Source: Ancylostoma caninum (taxonomy: Eukaryota > Nematoda > Chromadorea > Rhabditida > Ancylostomatidae). From it: DNA of 64,000 nucleotides. Under the pieces are notes generated by a model, which searched no databases, had not been told where the DNA came from, and worked only from the letters and a program-made list of their open reading frames with translations. The stretch covers positions 868,001 through 932,000 of the forward strand of contig JBAJFG010000290.1 in NCBI GenBank assembly GCA_037903475.1, given 5' to 3'. Position 1 is the stretch's first letter; each line of letters opens with the position of its first letter. Positions 24,501 through 36,520 of the stretch are shown in pieces. The position numbers and the translations under genes are program-made.

Positions 24501-25675
24501 TTGGGCGCCGGCGCACCCTTATCACAGCCGTGGACCCGTCTCCCCCCACTTTGGGCGCTGGCGCACCCTTATCACAGCAGTGGACCCGTCTCCCCCACTT
24601 TGGGCGCCGACGCACCCTTATCACAGCCGTGGACCCGTCTTCTCCCACTTTGGGCGCTGGCGCACCCTTATCACAGCAGTGGACCCGTCTCTCCCCACTT
24701 TGGGCGCCGGCGCACCCTTATCACAGCCGTGGACCCGTCTCGCCCCACTTTGAGCGCCGACGCACCCTTATCACAGCCGTGGACCCGTCTTCTCCCACTT
24801 TGGGCGCTGGCGCACCCTTATCACAGCAGTGGACCCGTCTCTCCCCACTTTGGGCGCCGGCGCACCCTTCATGTAACGGTGGAGTGGTCGGCATCACTCT
24901 AAGCCACGCCCTCGAATTTCGTTCTACACACACACACACACGTGACACACAAAGTAAGCCCGTTATTATAAGTCATGATATTCTTCTGCGCCGTTCAGGT
25001 TGTTAGATGCAATTCTTTTTTTGTTTTGCTTAGTTTTTAATTTTAAAAATTAACAGAAATCAAAGTGAAAAAGGATTCGCCACGTCCATAAGAATAAGGT
25101 GAATAAGGATTATTGTCATAGAGACATTCTACATAGTACAGCTATAGCTTTTTTTTTTGAACATTACCTATTTATGATGAAATTCTAGACTACTCTTTTT
25201 TCACAAGATGTTGATTATCTTTTTTCTCTACTTTCGCTGTGGAAATTCTGGACCGTTATAGGGCAAATTGTGCGCGTGCGTTTGACGCGCGTGCGTCTAA
25301 GGATGTGGTTAGTCGCACCTCAGACGCACGCGTTCTGAACTTGTTTGGATAATCCTGGATATCATTTTATATGTTTCCACGAATTCCTTAAAGGACTAGT
25401 CACTATATCGGCTTTTGGTATAATTACTGAAGATCTTGCCTAGGCATCGCCTTTCATGCACAATTGAGCAAAGATTATAAGCTATTATTCAATGCGCTTG
25501 TGTAAAATGTTTAGTGCTAAATATTCATGGAATAGATTACCCTGAACTCCTTCATGCCCTCGTTGATCTCACTTTGCAGAGAGCTTATGTCGTTGACAAT
25601 CATACCCATAGCGATTAGAACGCCCAGAGTGACCACAGCGGCGCTGCCGGTGGCAATGACGTATGACTTCGACAT
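21546..25675 (-). CDS. Nematode cuticle collagen (minus strand)
   Basis: Two exons: 25675-25541 (45 codons) and 22268-21546, joined in phase 0 to give 285 aa. Exon 1 encodes the cuticle-collagen N-terminal domain, with a hydrophobic segment at about residues 4-27 followed by [18 protein letters not shown]. Exon 2 begins HTTDGAW, passes an RNKK basic cleavage-type site, then the cysteine set CNC-x6-C, a first Gly-X-Y block, a break with CLMC, a long Gly-X-Y block interrupted at TQYLPG, and the C-terminal knot YCPCPK. This is the standard layout of secreted, trimerising, disulfide- and tyrosine-crosslinked cuticle collagens. The acceptor CAG one base before the ATG (25679-25677) suits spliced-leader trans-splicing. 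The 3.27 kb intron is unusually long and contains a minisatellite. Confidence 0.93.
23441..24868. repeat. 49/50-bp GC-rich minisatellite in collagen intron
   Basis: About 27 tandem units run from about 23505, preceded by one or two degenerate units. The consensus contains CACTTTGGGCGCCGGCGC, ACCCTTATCACAGC and GTGGACCCGTCTCCCCC. Units differ by a C5/C6 run (49 versus 50 bp) and by CAGCAG versus CAGCCG. Each carries the palindrome GCGCCGGCGC or a one-base variant. One unit near 24290 has an extra CGGACCTTG-like insertion. Because units lack stops, three long plus-strand frames are open, but they are repeat artefacts. Confidence 0.97.
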
Positions 25676-25708
25676 CCTGTAAGACGTAAGCAAAAGGTGC
25701 CTAGACAG

Positions 25709-26133
25709 TTAAAGGCACTGTGTCACCTCGTTTCGTGAGCTGAAAATACCAGCAGATTCTAGACCTTCTCGTCACGCTATTTCCAAAGATGTACTTCAAA
25801 GCTCATAAAAATGACGAAAATTCCGTTTTCGGAGGGTCCGAAAGTGCAGTTCACGGACCACCTGGGCGGAGCGGTCCGTGAATGTGCTGGCTGTTCGCCA
25901 CGTCCACGTCGTTGGCCAACACGTCTAGACATGTCCGATCGATGAGATCAATGGCTTCATGCGTCCACTCGGCTCGACAAACTGTTACGAATCCCGTCCC
26001 GAAAACCGTTTAAAAGTAGGGTTTAAAGACCTTTTTATAACATATTGGGTACACCGTTGGATTCAGCGTCTCGAGGAGATTCAGAATCCGGCAAAAGCTT
26101 AGACACGAAAACGAGGTGACTCACTACCTTTAA
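25709..26133. mobile_element. TTAA-flanked element between promoter and ATG of collagen
   Basis: Inverted ends begin TTAAAGGCACTGTGTCACC at 25709 and TTAAAGGTAGTGAGTCACC (complement) ending 26133. Length is 425 bp, bordered by TTAA. It starts 33 bp upstream of the collagen start codon. No coding capacity was seen. Confidence 0.8.
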
Positions 26134-26234
26134 TTACAGATGGAGGTTAAATAGGACAGCTACTCACGTTAGCAGGAATTCCACTACGCAGGATGAGGTT
26201 TGAAAGTTAAAGCCCTACTGCTTACGCCCCTTAA

Positions 26235-26240
26235 TTTATA
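26235..26240 (-). promoter_or_regulatory. TATA box candidate for minus-strand collagen
   Basis: TATAAA on the minus strand (context GAGTATAAATTAAG), about 560 bp upstream of the start codon. Removing the 425-bp TTAA element would leave it about 135 bp upstream, a normal distance. Confidence 0.5.
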
Positions 26241-26785
26241 CTCGCGTGCCCTGTGACAGAACGCTCTACGAAAAAGCTGCAATCAGTTCCACATCTGTAC
26301 GTGTCACACAGAGTATGCTATAATAACAGTTGTACGCGAGGCTGGTTCACAACTTTAATGGGATATGAGTGAGACTCGCCGTGCAAACAGCTTCGATTTG
26401 TAAAGTTTGTTTCCTCTAAACGGGGGCGAACCATAAAATTCTTTGCTGCGGTAGCGTAAATTCGTGGAATTCTTCCGGAAGCTGATAGAAGAACATGCAA
26501 CGGCGTAGAAAATCTATAGCTGCCGTGGAATTGACGTACCAATTGGTGAATTATGTACTTTGCCCTGATGTCTTGTGTGACTCATACGAAACACGATTTG
26601 AAAACTGGGCGAAGAGCCGCACTAGCAATCCAGGATTGCGTTCAGGCTTACAATCAACTTTTCTGCAAGCCTTTTGCCATGTTACGGCGAAAATAAAGTG
26701 ACTGGGGTGCAAATGCAACAAATTGATTGAACAAAATGTGAGTCAAATTTGATGCGTTGCGCAATTATGTTAGAAGGGTCGGAAT

Positions 26786-27507
26786 CAGGGCTGTGCGTTA
26801 GAAAAATTTCAGATTTCGTTAAGGGCAGCGTCCCACCTCAAGATCGTTTTTGAGATATCAACACTAAAAGAATCTCCATGAGCTGGTGAACACACCGGTA
26901 TACGCGATTTCCCGAGCCCCAATTTTCAAGGGGCCTTTGGGCGGAGCCGGGGGCGGAGCTAAGAAACTTTCCAGATAATTCACTCCAGGAAGCGCATCTC
27001 CTCAAGAAATTCGTATTCCTCGTGAGATATCTTCACCAACTCCCTAACAGAATAGAAACTGTCGTCCATGTGTGACTAGCAAAGGAGTTCACGATCTGGA
27101 AACCCAGCAATTCCGCCTTGGCTCCGGAACCAGCGCGGGATTTCAGGGTTTCCGCCCAACGTACTACCTTGCTAGCCGCAAATGGAGAGCAGTTTCTTTT
27201 CCATCAGTTAATTCAGGAGGTGCGCTTTCTGGAGTGAATTATTCGGAAAGTTTTCCAGCTCTGCACCCGGCTTCGCCCAAAGGCTCCCTAAAAATTGGGG
27301 TTCGGAAATGGGGTTTTTCAACGGTCTTGCAGAGAATCACGTATACCACTGTGATCATCTGCTCCTGGAGATTCTTTTAATGTTGAGATCTCAAAAACGA
27401 TCTCGAGGTGGGACGCTGCCTCTAATCCGTTAATTCGCTATGTTGGGCCAAAAATAGCCGTTACGCGTTATTGCGTTAATTCGTTACGTTAGTAACGCGC
27501 AGCCCTG
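26786..27507. mobile_element. hAT-like non-autonomous element, copy 2
   Basis: Same ends as copy 1 (CAGGGCTGTGCGTTA and AACGCGCAGCCCTG), flanked by near-identical 8-bp repeats GTCGGAAT and GCCGGAAT. Subterminal GTTAATTCGTTACGTT repeats are present. Most of the interior is replaced by a nested TTAA-type palindromic element. Confidence 0.85.
26819..27424. mobile_element. Palindromic element nested in hAT-like copy 2
   Basis: Inverted ends of about 70 bp: GGGCAGCGTCCCACCTC at 26823 and GAGGTGGGACGCTGCC ending 27420. The arms continue through GATCGTTTTTGAGAT and AAAAGAATCTCCA. The left border is TTAA and the right CTAA. Comparison with the uninterrupted hAT end at 15895-15915 shows the insertion point lies in a GTTAATCC context. 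Confidence 0.8.
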
Positions 27508-29628
27508 GCCGGAATTCTGACGCATTATCAATTGAAATCCTTGTTAAATTTAGGGATACGTGTTCAACAAGCTAGTACATGTTGGTGTGAGTGCCGTCCG
27601 CAGCACAACAGGACCGAAAGGGACCAGGCTGTTACACAGTAAAACGTGTCCTGACAATTTTAGACAAGATTTAATATGTTTTTACGAAATCCTCAAAGGG
27701 GCGGAGCGGGCACTGGATCGACTTTGAGTACTAATAGTGAAGATTCGGCGTCGACACTGACTGTAAGGGACCGCAAGTATCCCACGTGGCACACCATGCC
27801 AAAAGCGTAAGGTCGCGAATGTGTTAAAGATCCTCGGGGGCAGGGGTAGGAGAGCGAAGGGAGGCGCTTTTGTCAAAATGACCTGCAATATTGCAAGGCG
27901 ACGCAAAAAAGCACGAAAACTCCAAACAAGGTTTTTGTGCATTATCTCAGACTTTTCGAGTCACTATCAGCCTATAAAATGATCGTAACCTCCCTACCGC
28001 AGCATATTGTGTGACTCGAACATTCAGCAGCTTAAAGCCGGCGCTCATGGTAATTTCCACTTGTGCGCCCGTAGAAAATTCTCGTCAGCCGAGATCAGCT
28101 AAAGAAGTTGCCGTCCTGGCATAGTTCTCCAATGGATGGAATCTCGATTGATCACATAGTTCTCTACTATCGAAACTATCGTTTCTGGGCCAAGCCAATC
28201 ATGTGCTGCGCTTATGCACTAGCAAAGGGGTCGGCCTCAACGAAGTTCCCCCCCCCCCCCCCCTCGGATTGGGACCTCTGAGGGAGGGCATTCCTGCAAC
28301 CATGCCAGACCTGCGCCTTTGAAAGCAAAGTACGGCAAAAGTTTGCCGCGTAAAATTTTTGACTCTACGTGTGTATTAATTTTAGTACAGTTCTCCCAGC
28401 ATGGCTTCCATTGAGAAACAGAAATGATCTATAGCTTCTGTTTCAATCCATTGACGCTTTTTTTTTGCTCACGTGGGACCGGGCGGCTCAACTACTGGAC
28501 CCTATTTTGGAACTATTTTGCAGTATTTCCATATGAAATGAGTAGTACTTCTGAACAGTGTCTCAACAACTGTGGTTCGAGGAAGATTTCGAGGTAGTTC
28601 GAGGAATAAGAAAGAAAGAGTATGTGAGAAAGAAAGTTTGGTGACCTTTGTGTTTAGAATATGTACCGGAATGTCCGGGTCTAACCGCTTGTTACGGTTG
28701 TTACGGAGACTTGTCGTATACCGCCCTAGTGGACGGAGAATGGATCCTACTGCGGATCTAATTTGTCACTTGTTTATTGGAATATACTTGTAAGGGCACA
28801 CTTGTCCAGCAAACTTGTAGGAGGCTCATGCCGAACCAACCATCCTTAGCTAGGGTTCTTTTTATCCTCGCTCCATAGCCATAAGGGGCTGATAATAATA
28901 GCTAGAGAATCAAGAATCATTCATTCATGAGAACGGAAGTTATGGTATGCGGAGCATGACGTTATGAACCATGAGTTCTCGATAGCAGAAGTCATGACAA
29001 AAAAGTGGGATTTTGAAATTAAGGAAGATTGCGTTACATGGATGGAAATAGTCTGAATGAAAGCCACATTTTCCATATAGAAGCCCACCCGTTACATTCT
29101 GCACTTTATTATTCGTCAGGTTAGAGCCATACCAACCAGTGTACATCCGGCACACCTTCACGTAGCACTCAAAACACCTTTCACAAAATTCTTTCGTAAC
29201 TAGGTCACAAATTATTTTTGCAAAATGACCTCATTTCCAAATCTCTTTTCGCAACAGTATGGAACTACGCAAAAGGGCGTTCATCCCAGACATGCGGAAG
29301 CGCGCGTGGTGGCCGATGCGTTGAAGGACGAACCCTTCACACCAATGTGATTATTGTTTCTCAGAATGTATTTACATCCACAAGAGAGAATATAGTTATG
29401 AAGCACCTATATTCCTCTATTTTCTCTATTATGCACGGACTAATAATTCCTTCCTAGGTTTCCTGATCGTTCACGATGATTGGGGTGATCGAGTGTATCA
29501 GTTGCACTCTTCCACATAATTCTGTGCGTGTGCTCAAATGAAGTCTTAAATTGTCAACAAAGCCATTCAGCTTAGACGATCTCAGTTGAATGAGAGTATA
29601 CTATGGGTGCTATGAGTTTACTTACCTA

Positions 29629-29853
29629 TTATATCCTCCTTAGCTCGCGAACGCATGAGTCGTTGCTGTATGAGCCCCAGAACCTTTCTTCGTAATTTCG
29701 CCTGTCAATTGCCAAGATTTTCGCTTGCTGCCAGCTTTTTCTGGAAAACAAAAGGTCTTTTTCCACTTGCTTCAGCCAGGTTTTCTTGGGTTCTTCTCTC
29801 GATCCTCTACCCGGTAGGGCGCCCCCTCCACAGCTAGCTTGTGTGGCAGGCAT
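29629..29853 (-). pseudogene. Non-LTR retrotransposon ORF2 C-terminal remnant
   Basis: The 74-codon frame contains GRGSREEPKKTWLKQVEKDL followed by SWQQAKILAIDRRNYEERFW. This pattern (R/K-rich, TW, KDL, W-A-x-DR-x-W) resembles the extreme C-terminus of RTE/CR1-type reverse transcriptase proteins. No reverse transcriptase core is seen nearby, so it is a truncated remnant. Assignment rests on pattern only. Confidence 0.4.
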
Positions 29854-29969
29854 GAGTTCTGCATCAAACGGTTGTTGAAGAATCGTATAGAACCTAAAGA
29901 ATTGTTATTAACCTGCAGAAATATCGCCGTGATGTCAGTGCAGCCTTTCTAGTGTCTCCGCCCCTTCCC

Positions 29970-30006
29970 CCACGAGATGTGGGGAGTGTCTCCCCACATC
30001 TCGTGG
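29970..30006. repeat. Perfect 17-bp stem, 3-base loop hairpin
   Basis: CCACGAGATGTGGGGAG, loop TGT, then its exact reverse complement. It could be an excision product, a small structured RNA or a MITE core. No poly-T tract or promoter that would settle this was seen. Confidence 0.8.
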
Positions 30007-31953
30007 CGGGACTCACGAATGTCAAGCGGTGCACGTCTGGAAAACTAGTTCTCATGAATTTCTCGGACTCTTCGCACTGATTCAGCATTAGATGCACATG
30101 AGTTCAACGTCCCTCGATACCTCGGAATAAGGCGAAATTTCTTGAATAAGGATTTCCGATGGTTGTTAACATAAGCATGCATTCCTGGACAAAAGTCTAA
30201 GCAACGATTATTGTACTGAAGCATTCGAGATCATGATGCTAGCAGTTTTTCGTGCGAACGTTCATCCGGCATGAACGTTATAGAAGCTCACACGCACACA
30301 GAAGAGCTACCTATCATTGTGTTCGTTTGACGCGCATTTAAGATCGCTAGACACAAATAAAAAGTGCGTATAGCGAAAAAAATGAAAAGGAAAACAAAGC
30401 TTTTTTTATGAACGGATAGAAATTCAGGAATCACGAGATGAAGGTGATGTAAACAGTCTTTAGAAGTTCCAAGATATTAGAAAATGCTCTGGAGAGAAAT
30501 CTAGAACGAATGAAATACTCAGATCTCCTACTCTCACTACCATTCCAGTATTCTCATACCGTTTCTTCTTCCTCCTCTTTATACCATTTTTAATAAGATT
30601 TCCCTTCACAGAGATTGATCCTGTTACCTCTCTTCTCTTCATGGTTGCCAAGTTCTCTTTTAATTGAAGTTATATGAACGTTTCACTCGCTTACTTGAAG
30701 AAAGGTGATATACCCAACTGCTGGAACCCATAAAATACTTATTGTTATCATTGATATGCGCATTCGCATCAGACCGTTTGCGATTCGAATCCATGCGACG
30801 TTGTCTGGTTATGTCATAATTTATTTCCTAATGTATGGTTTCGAAGTTCCAGTTCCAGAGTTACTTCAGCACTAATAGAATTGTGATAAATTCTTGGCTA
30901 TCATGGAACATGCACTGTTAATAGAAGCAAATGTGAAAGGGATACATGAAGATGTAAGAAAATGTCTGGTGGTTTTCTTCGGGGGCGTCAAAATTATCTG
31001 CGCATACATTTTTGGTCCCAAACAGGAACGGTTAAATCAATTCGCGAGCCATTTCGCAAAGGTGTGCAGCAAGCTATTCCCACTGTAAACAACAGTTTGT
31101 TTTCTGAATGACTTGTTTCTTTACCTTCACAGGCTTGAAGAACTCTACTGATAGCGCAGCCAGTTGGTCGCGGGTTTTCATTTCGCAAGATTTTCTCTAG
31201 ATTTTTCCAGGACAAATATCAACAAGTCTAGCTCCCTTTACTTGATAGTGCACACTCCACCCTTTATCATAATCGAATTGGAGTACATGAGAATACCAGC
31301 AGAGGGAGTAACTATGACAACCTTTTTGAGTGGAAAATTAGGAAAATACATCATCAGATCGCATTTGAACTATTTTCTCTCTATAAAGGACTACTAAATC
31401 AGTTTCTAAGAACCAAACTTTGCTGACAGATTTTCGGGCCAGCGTAGATTCTAAAACATTAACCAATACTACTTCCGCTCCTGGATTACATGCTTGACAC
31501 CGCGAAAACCAGCAAAATTGGCACATCAGAAGAAACGCCTGTTCAGGCCGCGACAAGCAACTGGTGGTGATCCAATTTATCACATGGTTTCAGTAGTGAG
31601 ACTTAGCCCTGGACTACTATGTATAAAAATTCGGATCCATGTGAAATTCGTTAAAGTCGTGAGGAACGGAACAGAAACCCACCGCGAGGCGATTTTTTAG
31701 CCCGTGTCTAAGAAGTTCCCCCAAGCCTGTGCAGATGCGAAAAGAGGCCAATTCCGGAAATTGCTGCTGTTTACGACAGAAACGGCTTGAGCAAACATAC
31801 TTACAAAATGGCTCGGGATTCGCTCACCGTCTTAATTTGAGACAGAAAAAATCAACGCGAAGGTAATTTTGGCACACCCTGTAAGAAACAATTGTCATCG
31901 ACAAGGTGGTCGATGGTCGAAGATGTACAATGCAATGAGCGTCGATTTATGCA

Positions 31954-32187
31954 AACTGTGCAGCACGAACGCAGCCCGAACGGCGTAATGGTTCGAGTAG
32001 AAACCCTAGCAGCGACCCAGTTGCTACCATCCTCCTCTTAATTGCTGCCCAAGCTTTCATCCCTTCAGCAGCAATTGCTGAGGGGTGGCAGCACTTGAGG
32101 AGAGGATGGTAGCGACCGAAAACCTCTGCTGCTAGGGTTTCTACTCGAACCATTACACCGTTCGGGCTGTGTTCGTGCTGCACAGTT
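31954..32187. mobile_element. Foldback MITE, AACTGTGCAG family, copy 1
   Basis: Terminal inverted repeats of about 60 bp: AACTGTGCAGCACGAACGCA at 31954 and its complement ending 32187, continuing inward through AGAAACCCTAGCAGC. Length is 234 bp. A second copy lies at 57323-57575 and a remnant at 3890-4026. Confidence 0.85.
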
Positions 32188-35100
32188 ATCAGAGTTTAGA
32201 GTTCGTCCAATCGAGGTGAGAAAAACGATAGCGGAAACAACGCATATTGATCGATGCTGCACATCGCTTCGAATTACCGTTCTCGGTTGCATTCACTCTT
32301 CTTACTTTCCTGGCTGTCCGACATTTTGGAGGTGCGCATTCGAAGATGCGTATCTCAGCTCAAACTTGAAATTTTTCGTAGACGTAGAAAAGGTTATGAT
32401 CAGCATTTCCCACAGATAAGTGCGGTACAGTGAGACCTATGTAAAGAGGAAAGCTTAAATCACAGCAGTCAACGAAGTGCGAAAGATCAATTTTCAGTAC
32501 ACATTGATTCACAATTTTTTAGACGAAAAGTGGATCTATTGCAAGCTCAAAAGGATATTCTATTAGGCAAAGGTCTTGCCCACACAACATTACAAGGAGA
32601 GATCCAACGCCTTACTCAGTGAAATTTTCCTTTATAGGATGTGAACCTGTGTGGATTTGCCCATCTCGCCAGTGTACATATACTACTTCGGCTCACCAAA
32701 ACTGAGGCAATTTCAACCGAATTTTGAAGCCGAGCCTCAAATTGTAACGGGCGAGGCATTTGGTAAATTCTATTCTTGGCTTGGTCTAGCTACTTCGAAC
32801 ACCTCGAGCAGTATTTCATCTATCAGAAAAAATTGTTTTTTCTGGGATGTCGAGGTTTGTTGAATACATCAAGACCTCCCTAAGCGATATAAACAAAACA
32901 AAACTTCATCTTATTAAGCAACGTCCATCCATCCCTAAAGGAGGCCCATTTTCCCGGAAAATTCCGCAACAGCATTTATCAGAGGGATTAAAGTAAATGA
33001 TGTCGCAAGATGAGCACTGACCTACAATGCTTTTATTCAAAATCTACTTTGACCATTTTTTCGCTACTTTTAGTTAACACAAAGGCAGAGCTACCAGTGA
33101 TTTAGTTGCGCCCAACCTAGCTCCTAACATTTTCATGGACTGCTTCAGAATTCTCGTCCCACCTCCAGAACTATGTATGCTTTCGTATCTGAGAAGTTAT
33201 ATGATCATCACCTGTTCAAAGTTGAAAACTCGTATCGTTCTGGAAGTGCATTTTTAGTCACAGCTTCTGTGTCGTCATAACACGTCTACCTGGCCAAATG
33301 CAAAGGTAACACCAAATCCGGCTTTCGTTCTATTCGGGCAGAAAAATAGTCTAAAAATTGGGAGAGCACAAAAAACCATGCTTCGCCTCATCGAACAATG
33401 TCTCTGCAGAAACCAAAAAAACGGTGAAGAAGTCTCTTCAGGAAGCAGCTAGAGCAGATCTTGCTCTTTATAACCATTTAAAGTTTGTCTATATAGCTTT
33501 TGAAATAATGGATTTATGAACATCCAAAAATTCATCACTAGGTTGCGGCCATTTCTTGAAGGACAATATTTGGAGGTGAAATTCGTTGTAGGCTGTGGAG
33601 AACAAGCCAAAAAGTGGAACACTGCAAATTAAGATTTGGAACCATTATGAAACCTGTCCCGGATTGTCACCCCATTCGTCTCAACTTCTCCTTTTAAATA
33701 AAGTCGTTATCAAATCTTATAAAATCCTCAGACTCCGTTTTCTTAATCTGGTTTTAATCGAAACCATAAATCCTCATAGAACTTCCTCTCCGAACCATTA
33801 GATGCGTCAAAGGTGGTAGAAATAGAAACATCAAAAAATAGTTGAGAACAGAATGTGTAAGAAAGGGGATGAAACGATGACTAGTAACCAGTAAATTCAC
33901 GTAAAAATGTTCTTTTCACTAGTTTCAACCGATTCTTTTTTAAAGACCGAATTTTTATACTCTTTTTTTTTTCTTCTTGGTACTCGTTCCAAGCTCGGCA
34001 TTCCTATGGCTGCACGCATTTGTATCCATTTCAACTATTTCCTGATTTTATTTAATATCTCACAGCAATCCTCCCATATGATTACGAAAGCTGTGAAAAT
34101 TCCTCTAAATTTCCCTTCAAAGTTGAAAGTCAGAGTCTCCCACAATGAGAGCAGAGAATGAAGAAGACCTTATTATGGCAGATTGTCAGGGCGCGCTATG
34201 AAAAGCCTTGAAAGGAGTACAGTTTTCAGCATTTGGGGTCTGACTTTCCACCATCTCTACTGCAGCGAAGGTGAGCACTAGCCGGGCTGCGTGTTCTTCA
34301 TTTTGTTTTTGATTTGCCTTGTCACTGAGCTGCGTTCTGCAAGCCGATGAGGCGTTTGAGAGGTTGGTCGAAAATGTTGCCTTCGACTTCCCGACTCTGA
34401 CGAAGGCGACATCGCCGAAACATTAGCCGAAGTGGAGAATAAAGAATTGTAAAAATCTGTGCCAAAACAGCTAGAAGAAGAAATAACTCACCGATTCATA
34501 GGAACATTGCCAAGATTTGAAGAGAGAGCCTCCCTGAACAGGAGTTGGCATGTACCCCTTCCCTCGATTGGGGTGAAATCAAGCTGTAAGAAACCTTGTT
34601 CTAGAGTTTTTCTCATCCCAAGCAGGACTACAGTCTTTAACTTCTTTACCGGCCATAACACTGGATGTATAAGCTAGCACTGGAGTGAAGGTTCTCCTCA
34701 TTCCGATGATAGCTGGATTACACTGCTATCTGCGTCGTCCCCAGTCCATTACCAAAAAAAAAACACCCAAGAAACGTACTTTTTTACATACTCCTTATGA
34801 GAAATTCCTATCAGCTGCACACATCTAGTATATAATCCAGAGCTTAGTTCCATTGCAATATGTTTGGTTCCACCTCGAATTCTTTCTCACATAGTGAACA
34901 GACAGACAATACACAGGCTCTCCTTTGCAGCCACCCATTCTAACTCTAAAGAAGGTCTGTATACTTCTACGTAGAACTGTCAGTCATTAATTTCGTTTCT
35001 CGGACTGTTACGGGAAAGGGCAAAGCGACAACGAAAGTGGACGCCCACTTTCAAATGCCATAAACATTAAGCGACGCCTATGACTACGTTTTCTGCAAGG

Positions 35101-35789
35101 ACACTAACACTTTCAAAAGGATTACGTGGGCAATATGTTTGCGCATTAAAAAAGTGGATCCAATTGAATCCCATGTACGGATTCTGTCTTCTCAAGTGAA
35201 CATGACAGAACTCACAACACACCAAAAAACACTCGTAAATACAGTCGCGTAGTATAGGGAGTGCGTCTACGACTTTGTCTGCAATTACGGCTGCTGCGTA
35301 GTATTGGTCGACTATTCAGATGATTCGACCTAATTTCTACACGTTCCTCCGTAAGTTCTAATATGCATGTTGTGTGATCCCCTTCCATTTTAATTCTTTC
35401 CAACTGTCGCTTATAAAAATCTTCTGTTAGACACACTCCCCGGCGTTCTCCCATCGATCGGACCAGCTGATCAGTCGGCAGACACCGTGCTGCAGCCGTA
35501 ATTGCAGAAGAAATCGTGGACGCACTCTCAAAGCTACCGGACTACACACCCAGTGGAAAGCTTACTAATCCGCCCAGACCTATAACATAATATTATACTT
35601 TACAACTCTCGGAATATCGAGAGCTCAGAAATTTTAGGGGGGGGGTGGCCAGTAAAAAATGTGGCCGCTCAAAAAAAGTTGGCAATTTAATTAAATTAAT
35701 GAACCTATGAAATCGATCGACCCATGAAAAATAGTAAAAAATCAGTGTTAAATCAAGGAATAAAGAATAAGCTTATGCAGATACATCAT
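32188..35789. other. Gene-poor stretch
   Basis: No gene recognised. A repeat fragment with CGCCGAAACATTAGCCGAAG lies near 34410. A distant inverted pair (TCTGCAATTACGGCTGC at 35278 and its complement ending 35508) marks another foldback element. Confidence 0.45.
35277..35508. repeat. Inverted-repeat element
   Basis: Arms GTCTGCAATTACGGCTGC (35277-35294) and the complement (35492-35508), about 232 bp overall. No further features. Confidence 0.5.
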
Positions 35790-36060
35790 GTACAGCATCG
35801 ATAAGGTTGCGTTTTCCGCGGCCTCGAAAAGTATGTGACGCGACCGCGCCACTCGTGCTGGTATTTGCTTTGCGATACCAAACCTTAGGGTTTTCTGAAC
35901 ATTTTGTTAGTTTTCCCGATAGTTAATATCAAATATGAGGAAACACCACCAGGAAAACCCTGATTTGTCACTACAGCGCCAATTCCAGCGCAAGCGTCGC
36001 GGCAGCGCCGCGTACTTCCCGTGCCAGCGGAAAACGCACCGCCATTGATACTCACTGTAC
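35790..36060. mobile_element. Palindromic MITE, TACAG/GCGGCCTCGAAAAG family, copy 1
   Basis: Ends GTACAG and CTGTAC, with inner inverted arms built on GCGTTTTCCGCGGCC and GCGACCGCGCC. Length is about 271 bp. It lies about 460 bp upstream of the second collagen gene. Related copies are at 42822-43085 and 47184-47642. Confidence 0.75.
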
Positions 36061-36520
36061 ATCTGTTAACAAAGCAATTCTGATTTGAAAAAAAAGTTTC
36101 CTTCCTCGTTAACGATTCAACGTGCTGATGATAAACGGCGCTACTGGTAAAGCTAGAATTGCACCCGACATATAAACGCAGAAAATCACCAGTAGGGATT
36201 TTTGAAAGTTTTTTTTCTGCTTCCGAAGTGGAAAAAGGTCAAAATTTATATTGAAGCACCAACTTTCAGAAACGGAAGCTGTGGTTTCCCCTAAAATGCA
36301 TACGCTGTGAAACGCCCATTGCTGGAACCGTTGTGCCTGTCAAGGCGTCCATTTTTTCGCGCAACCACTTCTCAAATTGTAACAGCCGAGCACCTTTAAA
36401 TAGCGTCTCGTTCCACTTCATAAAACAATTCGACGCCTCGCCGCAACAACACCACAGGTGAGTCGAATTTCGGTGTACTAAACAGTCATGACCTATATCG
36501 ATCGATTTCCAGATCGCAAC

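Larger units (their letters stand above)
27508..31953. other. Gene-poor, repeat-bearing stretch
   Basis: No gene model could be built. It holds a poly-C run (28247-28263), a retroelement remnant (29629-29853) and a perfect small hairpin (29970-30006). The remaining open frames are short and lack domain features. Confidence 0.45.

Noticed and set aside
23505..24868. CRISPR-like regular repeat array
   Set aside because: Units are contiguous with no unique spacers and lie in a eukaryotic intron. This is a minisatellite.
23553..25006. Three overlapping open frames of about 370-450 codons, plus several on the minus strand
   Set aside because: They lie wholly in the 49/50-bp minisatellite. Unit length is not a multiple of three and all frames read the same repeated peptides, so openness is a by-product of a stop-free repeat.
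30760..30810. TTCGAATCC-like sequence suggesting a tRNA T-loop
   Set aside because: No matching acceptor stem, anticodon arm or A-box was found around it.
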